Source of the DNA: DATFYI01 sp035315125
GTDB lineage: Bacteria > Chloroflexota > Anaerolineae > Anaerolineales > Anaerolineaceae
Assembly: GCA_035315125.1 (NCBI GenBank)
Contig: DATFYI010000114.1
Coordinates: 1 to 18,800, forward strand
Direction of reading: 5' to 3'
Length of the DNA stretch: 18,800 bases
Shown here: positions 13,015 through 18,800 of the stretch, piece by piece
Layout of the letters: each line of letters opens with the position of its first letter
Numbering within the stretch: the first letter of the stretch is position 1
The notes under the pieces: generated by a model
What the model saw: the letters and a program-made list of their open reading frames with translations, nothing else
Told to the model about the DNA's origin: nothing
Databases searched by the model: none
Translations under genes and position numbers: made by a program

Positions 13015-15958
13015 ATGGGATCAGGCCCAATTTGCGCGCCATCGAGACCGCCTGGGTGCGTTTTCTGACCTCCAGTTTGGCAAAAATATTGTAGGCGTGC
13101 CGCTTCACAGTATTGAGCGCCAGGTAGAGTTGGGCGGAGATTTCCTGGTTAGACTTTCCCTCGGCGATTAATTTCAATACCTCCATCTCGCGCGCCGAGA
13201 GAGAAATCGGTAGCCCATCCTCCAATTTTGCAGTGGTTGGCTTTGCCTCCTGGGCCTTTGCAGATTGAATGGCAGCCGGTTGCTCCCCTACCGGATGTGG
13301 CAGCGCGGCCAGCAATCGTTCGATAAAGGCTGGAGAGGGCAGATAGCTCTCCCCTTTTTGTTGTGCAGATTGGCATTCACTCAAAAGCGTTGAGAGATAC
13401 CAGCCTTCATCCAAATAGATCTGCTGATATCCCTCTGGTTCACCGAGCGCCAGTGCCTTCAACAGGGTGTTTACCGCACGGTCATCCACCAGAGCGGCTT
13501 GAGCCTGGGCCAGCAAGATCAGAATCTCAATCTGCGAGGTTAGCCGTTGAAACCTCGTCGCTTCCGTCAAGAGCATTTCCAGCAGGTCTGAGGCGGACTG
13601 AAGGAAAGCTGTATTCCCGCTAGCTTGACCTTTTCGAAGCAGGTATCTGGCCTGGGTGAGCTGCAGGTATTCAAAAATGTGGTATGGATAATCTTCTAAA
13701 TGGAATTTTTCGGTGAGTTCCGGAAATTCACCCTTTTTCCACCACTGTTCTGCCTCGGCCAGGTCATTCCGTATCAAACTCAACCGGACAGCGAGCGCGG
13801 GTACAACTTTACTATCCCATTGGCTGGATTCGTTGCTGTCACTGAGCCGGAATGCTTCGGAAATTACAGCCTGAGAACCCGTATCGTCTCCTTGTGCCTG
13901 CCGGAGACGGGCCAGAGAGATCAGTCCCTCCTGGCTGCCCATCGACCACAAGTTCTGAGACATCTGGTAGCCTCGCTCTAGATAGGTACTTGCCTCCGCC
14001 AGCGAGCCGCGTTCAAGCATGATCTCGCCCAAACCTATCTCTACCAAACCTGCTAACGGTAGCGGCTTTCCATTGGAACCCATGGTCATATACTGGGCCT
14101 TTTGTAAACTTTTCCAGGCCTGGCTGAGCCGGCCCTGCAAAACCTGTTCGTAAGCCAACTGGCAAGAGGCAACGATCATGACCATGAGGTTATTTGCTTG
14201 CCGGGCGATTTGCACTGTCTCCCGCAGCGACGCACTGGCTTTTTCAGTATCCCCGGAGAGGACAAAGTACATGCTATCATCCAAAGCGATCAAGCTTTGG
14301 ACAAAGGGATTCTCTTCCTGAAGGTAGCTGGTCGCTTCTCTGGAAAACTCAGCCGCCTGATCCAAATCGCCGCTAAACAGCGCCAGGGTGGATTCGCAAA
14401 TGGCTAATCCACCGCGGATATTCCAAAGTCCAAAGCCCTCAAGCTCACTGCCGGTTTCATTTTGACCCGCCCTGGATAAATCGTCTGTTTGACGATCAAG
14501 CTCACTAATCCGCCGCCGCACGTCATCCAGCCAGTAGCGAGCAAGGTCCAGGCGATACTCGGCGATCAATCCCCAGGCGTACGGCAGGCTCAGACTCGGG
14601 TGCACCTGGATGACAGCATCCGGCAGTTTGCCAATCCAATCGGTGAGTGGAAAAATTTCTCCCGTTCTGATCAGGGCCAGGATGTTGCGCTCGATTAATT
14701 GCGCCGCCCATTCCATGTCTGCCGAACCGAGCGCATATTGTAAGGCTTTTTCCAGGTCGCCTTTCTGCTCGAACCATTCGGCCGCCCGCTTATACAGGAG
14801 TGGGATCTCGCCCGGGTTAATTTCCGCCTGGACGTGCCGGAGAAAATCTGCAAACAAGGGATGGTAGCGAAACCAATCATAGCGCTCATCTAAAGCCGTG
14901 ATAAAAAGATTTGCGTGAACCAGCTGGTTCAACATAACCGTTCCAAACCCGGGCTGAGCCCCCGGGTTCACTACGGCTTCACAAAGTGGGCCGGTGAGCG
15001 TATCTAAAATGGAACTTCTCAAAAGAAACTGGCGAATCTCCTCCGGCTGTTTATCCAATACCTCCTCCGCCAAAAATTCAGCCAGGTAATGAGTTGTCCC
15101 TTCCTGATTGGTAAGCAGGGCAGTTGGATCGAGTTGGTGTCGCAGTGAGATAGCCGCCATTTGTAGCCCGGTGACCCAGCCATCCGTTCGCTGCTCAAGT
15201 ACCTGGATGGTCTCGATTGGGAGCTGTAAACCCATCACCTCATCGAAAAAACGCCCAACCTCTTCCCCTGTAAAGCGCAGGTCATCCATCCCCAGTTCAA
15301 CCAATTGGCCTTTGCCGCGCAGTCCAGCCAGCTCTAAGGCAGGCGCGCTACGGCTGGCAATAATCAAATGCAGGTTTTGCGGTAAAAACTTGATAAAGTA
15401 ATTGAGGGCCTGAAGAACCGTTCGATCTTCCAGGACGTGAAAATCATCTAATACCAGAACTATTTCCTGGGTGAGTGCAGTTAGTCCATTGACCAGCAAG
15501 GTGACGCCCAGCTCTATACCGCCGCCGCGAATGGTCTCAAGAAAATCCAGCTCTTCATCCCTAAAATGGGGGGCAAGGGATTGCAATGCGCCAACCAGAT
15601 AGCGGGAGAAACGGGGGAGAGTATTGTCATCATTGTCTAGACTGAACCAGGCTACCGGCAGGACGGTATTTTTTACCCAATCGACCAGCAGATTGGTCTT
15701 ACCAAATCCGGCCGGGGCAGAAACGATGGTCAGCGGCCCCTGAACACCACGGTCGATCCGTTCGGTCAGGCGCTGCCGGTGGACAAACTCCGGTGAAATG
15801 CGAGGTACAGTGATTTTCGTTTTCAGCAGGATTGATTCAATATTGCGGGATTGCTCAATCGTCATCATTCTTTCATCTCTGGGGGCGTCGGCCATGAGTT
15901 CCCATTGGAATTCTTCACCAACATGCTTTTTCAGTTCCAAATCCGATTTTATATCCAT
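13013..15958 (-). CDS. Large MalT-like LuxR-family ATP-dependent transcriptional regulator
   Basis: About 981 residues, the build of LAL/MalT regulators: a STAND NTPase, a TPR-like sensor region and a C-terminal LuxR helix-turn-helix. The N-terminal LLKTKITVPRISPEFVHRQRL stretch is typical. Walker A APAGFGKT is at about 81-88 (Lys87), Walker B reads VLVLDDFH, and the winged-helix/STAND part has LLRSSILDTLTGPLCEAV. The central 450-odd residues are alpha-helical repeats (AEWFEQKGDLEKALQYALGS and similar). The last about 65 residues are the DNA-binding domain (LSAREMEVLKLIAEGKSNQE, then NTVKRHAYNIFAKLEVRKRT). I choose the ATG at 15958, with GAAGG five bases upstream; starts at 15970 and 15868-15865 are possible. 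The inducer and targets are unknown; neighbours give no clear hint. Confidence 0.93.
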   Translation of the reverse strand: MDIKSDLELKKHVGEEFQWELMADAPRDERMMTIEQSRNIESILLKTKITVPRISPEFVHRQRLTERIDRGVQGPLTIVSAPAGFGKTNLLVDWVKNTVLPVAWFSLDNDDNTLPRFSRYLVGALQSLAPHFRDEELDFLETIRGGGIELGVTLLVNGLTALTQEIVLVLDDFHVLEDRTVLQALNYFIKFLPQNLHLIIASRSAPALELAGLRGKGQLVELGMDDLRFTGEEVGRFFDEVMGLQLPIETIQVLEQRTDGWVTGLQMAAISLRHQLDPTALLTNQEGTTHYLAEFLAEEVLDKQPEEIRQFLLRSSILDTLTGPLCEAVVNPGAQPGFGTVMLNQLVHANLFITALDERYDWFRYHPLFADFLRHVQAEINPGEIPLLYKRAAEWFEQKGDLEKALQYALGSADMEWAAQLIERNILALIRTGEIFPLTDWIGKLPDAVIQVHPSLSLPYAWGLIAEYRLDLARYWLDDVRRRISELDRQTDDLSRAGQNETGSELEGFGLWNIRGGLAICESTLALFSGDLDQAAEFSREATSYLQEENPFVQSLIALDDSMYFVLSGDTEKASASLRETVQIARQANNLMVMIVASCQLAYEQVLQGRLSQAWKSLQKAQYMTMGSNGKPLPLAGLVEIGLGEIMLERGSLAEASTYLERGYQMSQNLWSMGSQEGLISLARLRQAQGDDTGSQAVISEAFRLSDSNESSQWDSKVVPALAVRLSLIRNDLAEAEQWWKKGEFPELTEKFHLEDYPYHIFEYLQLTQARYLLRKGQASGNTAFLQSASDLLEMLLTEATRFQRLTSQIEILILLAQAQAALVDDRAVNTLLKALALGEPEGYQQIYLDEGWYLSTLLSECQSAQQKGESYLPSPAFIERLLAALPHPVGEQPAAIQSAKAQEAKPTTAKLEDGLPISLSAREMEVLKLIAEGKSNQEISAQLYLALNTVKRHAYNIFAKLEVRKRTQAVSMARKLGLIP

Positions 15959-16413
15959 ATCTACCTTCATTCCTACCAATATGCATAAGCAGCTTTTTTC
16001 TGCTTCCCTGTTCTGTTTATACGGCTGCATCATTGGCTTCGAGCACGGCAATCTCAGTCCAATTCATTACTGTTGTTATCATAGCGAAAATACGAGCAAA
16101 AGTCACTCTTCATCACCTGACAATTCGGTTTACATCGGATGACAACCAAATAGAGGTGATTGACGCGCAGCTGGCTGGCAGCACCGCATTTTCCCATCCG
16201 CAGTCAGTAAAATGCCGCGGATCACGGGACTTTGGGCATGCAACAACGCTTCTTTTCGCACCTACTCCACATGCTCCTGCATTCGGGCAATGGCCTCCGG
16301 TGCTAACATTAAACTATCCTCTGTTTGGTAGAAGTATAGTTTAGTTACCTATTCATACCATACCAGAGGATTTTGTGTCGATTGCCTCAACTAGCATCAG
16401 CCTCACTTTGAGT
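15959..16413. other. 455-bp intergenic region between HlyD-like gene and LuxR regulator
   Basis: No supported gene. It holds the candidate LuxR promoter (16078-16106) and two inverted pairs after the HlyD stop: TAAACTAT (16310-16317) with ATAGTTTA (16336-16343), and ATCCTCTG (16316-16323) with CAGAGGAT (16364-16371). The two pairs overlap and are mutually exclusive. A third pair, GCATTTT with AAAATGC, lies at about 16186-16216. Short open frames on both strands have no ribosome site or recognisable content. A 15-codon minus-strand frame ending ARMQEHVE could be the remains of a gene, but this is too short to call. Confidence 0.5.
16078..16106 (-). promoter_or_regulatory. Candidate promoter of the LuxR regulator
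   Basis: On the minus strand GTGACT (16106-16101) and TATGAT (16083-16078) are separated by 17 bases, close to the sigma-70 consensus. A start near 16071 would give a leader of about 113 bases to the ATG at 15958. It lacks the direct repeats of the four conserved elements. Confidence 0.35.
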
Positions 16414-17103
16414 TTACTTGATTCTGATTTTTACCGTTGCGTTCGTGCCAATGATATTTGCAAGGTCCACGTTATCGAGCAACTTGATCTTGACAGGAAT
16501 CAACTGTGTTACCTTGGTATATGTACCGCTGGTTGTAAAGCTGGTCATTGCACCGCTGAGCATGGTCGAGGTTACTGTGTTGACTTTGTCTACAGTACCG
16601 GAAAAACTCCTGCCGTACGCATCCAGAAAAACTGACACGCTCTGCCCCGTATGTATTTTTAATATATTCGTTTCTTCCACATTGGCGGTGATATACATAT
16701 CCGACGTCTCGGCTACAACTACAACGACATCCGATGCGAGAGCATAATCTCCTCTTTGCATCTTGACGTCGGTCACTGTGCCATCGATGGGTGAGATAAT
16801 GTACGGGCCGTTAGCCACCCGCGCCAGCAACTGTCCCGCTTTTACCGCATCGCCTTGATTGACGTTCATATTCTCCAGTTTTCCGCTTGCATTTGCGGTA
16901 AGCTGGTAAATCGTCGTGTCAACCTTGGCATTATCCGTCTGGTAATAGAAGGTCCCTTCGTAAATAAAGTATCCAGCAACCCCTAAGCCGACGAGCAAGA
17001 TCACAATCGCAGCAATGATGATCGTCGTCTTATTGATCTTCCGTTTTGCCGTTTTGGGCGTAAAATCCTGTTCGTATTCGCCTTTATCTTTTTCAATTGA
17101 CAT
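16414..17103 (-). CDS. Short HlyD/EmrA-type membrane fusion protein
   Basis: A 229-residue membrane-anchored adaptor. A basic, charged N-terminus is followed by one transmembrane helix (about 25-47, TTIIIAAIVILLVGLGVAGY). Next comes YYQTDNAKVDTTIYQLTANASGKL, the usual EmrA/HlyD barrel-sandwich entry, with the second lipoyl half immediately after (GPYIISPIDGTVTDVKMQRG), then a beta-barrel (TANVEETNILKIHTGQSVSV). The alpha-helical hairpin that normally splits the lipoyl domain is absent, which explains the short length (EmrA-type proteins are near 390). Without the hairpin it cannot reach an outer-membrane channel in the usual way. Its start overlaps the ABC gene stop by 11 bases, so the two are coupled and probably form one exporter. 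Confidence 0.87.
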   Translation of the reverse strand: MSIEKDKGEYEQDFTPKTAKRKINKTTIIIAAIVILLVGLGVAGYFIYEGTFYYQTDNAKVDTTIYQLTANASGKLENMNVNQGDAVKAGQLLARVANGPYIISPIDGTVTDVKMQRGDYALASDVVVVVAETSDMYITANVEETNILKIHTGQSVSVFLDAYGRSFSGTVDKVNTVTSTMLSGAMTSFTTSGTYTKVTQLIPVKIKLLDNVDLANIIGTNATVKIRIK

Positions 17104-18800
17104 GTTCTAGCACCCTCTTTTCGAATTGGCTGTTATACATTTCGGCGTAAGATCCGCCCTCCGCAAGCAGTTCCGTGTGAGTTCCCTGTTCTATGATGTC
17201 CCCGTCATTCATTACGAGGATGAGATCGGCATTTTTGATGGTCGAAAGCCTGTGCGCAATAATAAAACTCGTCCTCCCTTTCATGAGCGCATCCATTGCC
17301 TTCTGGATCAGTATTTCAGTACGCGTGTCTATCGAGCTTGTCGCCTCGTCAAGGATCAGGATTTTCGGATTGGCAAGGATGACGCGGGCAATGGTCAATA
17401 ATTGCTTTTGCCCCTGTGAGATATTGTCCGACTCTTCGTTCATGACGGTATCGTAACCCTGTGGAAGCGTCCGGATGAATTCGTCGCAATGGGCGGCTTT
17501 CGCTGCGGCAATGACCTGCTCCCGTGACGCGCCAAAAGTCCCGTAACGGATATTATCGAGAATGGAAGCGTTATACAGCCAGGTATCTTGCAAGACCATG
17601 CCGAATACAGAGCGTTCATCGTTTCTAGTATAGTCGTATATGCTATGCCCATCGATCTTGATATCGCCGCTATTGATATCATAAAAACGCATTAAAAGTT
17701 TTACAATTGTCGTTTTTCCCGCGCCGGTTGGACCGACAATTGCCACCTTTTCCCCCTGTCGCACGGAGGCGGAAAAGTCATGGATAATTGGCTTAGCGGT
17801 ATCATAACCGAAAGCCATATGTTCGAAAGACACGTTACCCATTACCCCGCTTACAGACGCAAGACTGCGGTCCGGGCTCTCTTCCGGTTCATCGAGAAAT
17901 TCGAACACGCGTTCCGATGCGGCGATGGTCTGCTGGAGTGTATTGGATATTGATGCAAGCTGCGTGATGGGCATCGTGAAATTTCGCGTATACTGGATGA
18001 ATGACTGGATATCGCCTATTTCAATAACCTTTTTCACCGTCAGATAACCACCCAGAATGCAAACGACCACGTAACCCAGATTGCCAACAAACTGCATCAT
18101 CGGCTGCATGATGCTTGTAAAAAACTGCGACTTCCATGCGCTATCATTAAGCTTCTCGTTGAACAAGTTGAAGCGTCCAATGGAATCATCCTGGCGGTTG
18201 AAGGCCTGGACAATTGTGTGTCCGCCATACATCTCTTCCACATGCCCGTTCATTATGCTGAGCGAATCTTGCTGCGCCCTGAAAAATTTCTGTGATGCTT
18301 TGATGATCGCTCCGATAAATCCGAACGACATCGACACCACAAGAATCGCCACTACGGTCATCAGCACATTGATGCTCAACATCATCGCCAGTACCCCAAG
18401 GATAGTAGCAACTGAGGTGACGAGCTGAGAAAGGCTTTGGTTCAGCGACTGGCTGATCAGGTCGACATCATTCGTAATCCTCGAAAGGACCTCGCCGTGT
18501 GTGACCGTATCGTAATACTTGAGTGGCAGGCGGCTTATTTTCTGATCGATATTCTTGCGCAGATTGTAGGTGACCTCCATGGAAACGCTGGACATAATGA
18601 AAGCTTGAATGTAGGAAAACGCCATGGAGATAAAATACAGAGTAATCAGCAGCGCAATCAGCCTGCCCATATAGGCAAAATCCATATACAGCCCTGTCCC
18701 AAAATAGTAGGCGATCAGCCCATCGGCCAGCTTGGTGGTCACATTGCCCAGTAACTTCGGGCCCACAATGGAGAAAACGGACGATAAGGCGGCAAAAATA
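17093..18800 (-). CDS. ABC exporter half-transporter, transmembrane plus ATPase (N-terminus outside window)
   Basis: About 568 residues are visible. The frame continues past a GTG at 18766 to the window edge (…FAALSSVFSIVGPKLLG), which matches the first helix region of ABCB/MsbA-type exporters, so the true start lies outside. A type IV exporter membrane domain comes first, with the cytoplasmic-loop motif YDTVTHGEVLSRITNDVD. The ATPase follows with Walker A GPTGAGKTT, Q-loop VLQDTWLYN, signature ISQGQKQ, Walker B ILILDEATSSID and H-loop IIAHRLSTI, all intact. The family exports drugs, lipids or peptides and works as a homo- or heterodimer; a partner half may lie upstream. The HlyD-like gene overlaps its 3' end. 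The substrate is unknown. Confidence 0.92.
   Translation of the reverse strand, partial: IFAALSSVFSIVGPKLLGNVTTKLADGLIAYYFGTGLYMDFAYMGRLIALLITLYFISMAFSYIQAFIMSSVSMEVTYNLRKNIDQKISRLPLKYYDTVTHGEVLSRITNDVDLISQSLNQSLSQLVTSVATILGVLAMMLSINVLMTVVAILVVSMSFGFIGAIIKASQKFFRAQQDSLSIMNGHVEEMYGGHTIVQAFNRQDDSIGRFNLFNEKLNDSAWKSQFFTSIMQPMMQFVGNLGYVVVCILGGYLTVKKVIEIGDIQSFIQYTRNFTMPITQLASISNTLQQTIAASERVFEFLDEPEESPDRSLASVSGVMGNVSFEHMAFGYDTAKPIIHDFSASVRQGEKVAIVGPTGAGKTTIVKLLMRFYDINSGDIKIDGHSIYDYTRNDERSVFGMVLQDTWLYNASILDNIRYGTFGASREQVIAAAKAAHCDEFIRTLPQGYDTVMNEESDNISQGQKQLLTIARVILANPKILILDEATSSIDTRTEILIQKAMDALMKGRTSFIIAHRLSTIKNADLILVMNDGDIIEQGTHTELLAEGGSYAEMYNSQFEKRVLEHVN

Noticed and set aside
16033..16344. 103-residue plus-strand ORF upstream of the LuxR regulator
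   Set aside because: No ribosome site, no recognisable domain, and it covers the candidate LuxR promoter and hairpins.

Overview
The window looks like a chromosomal segment of a Chloroflexota bacterium, most likely class Anaerolineae. The strongest hint is a lipoprotein with an NBR1-type Ig-like domain and long runs of Thr-Pro-Asn-Thr-Pro-Leu-Pro, a linker style very common in that class. A giant MalT-like LuxR regulator, a CtpE-like P-type ATPase and an ABC1/UbiB kinase beside a BON-domain protein also fit. This placement is inference from protein style; no rRNA or tRNA gene is present to confirm it.

Layout. Positions 1-98 hold the tail of a plus-strand gene running in from outside, followed by a terminator-like hairpin. 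From there to about 9.47 kb every gene is on the minus strand. They are an Ig-like repeat lipoprotein coupled to a patatin phospholipase; a doubtful 69-residue ORF; a 51-residue single-helix membrane protein; a ChbG/YdjC-type deacetylase; a DegV fatty-acid-binding protein; a CrtO-type acyltransferase; a membrane-anchored chagasin-like (I42) protease inhibitor; and an ABC1/UbiB kinase behind a BON-BON-PRC-like protein. The only complete plus-strand gene is a P-type ATPase (9731-12205). After it come, on the minus strand, a DUF1269 glycine-zipper membrane protein, a 981-residue STAND/LuxR regulator, and an ABC exporter half-transporter (cut by the window end) that overlaps a short HlyD-like adaptor.

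The most interesting signal is regulatory. Four intergenic copies of one architecture, each spanning exactly 56 bp and all reading toward minus-strand genes (2960-3015, 3283-3338, 6112-6167, 9659-9714), consist of two 11-bp direct repeats, a conserved TTCATGAC-like block, a variable 18-bp spacer and a -10-like hexamer of the form TAYNMT. The conserved parts alternate with unconserved spacers, as in a set of co-regulated promoters under an activator that binds tandem direct repeats (OmpR/PhoB style) rather than in a recent repeat family. Their likely targets are the patatin/lipoprotein unit, the 51-residue membrane protein, the CrtO-like acyltransferase and the BON/UbiB pair. All of these are envelope or membrane-lipid functions, so I suggest a small envelope regulon whose regulator lies outside the window.

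Other points of note are a P-type ATPase whose M4 motif reads PNGL instead of PEGL, a 95-bp interrupted palindrome after that gene, and an 11-unit Pro/Thr/Asn array ending the lipoprotein. No CRISPR array, insertion sequence, prophage or RNA gene was recognised.
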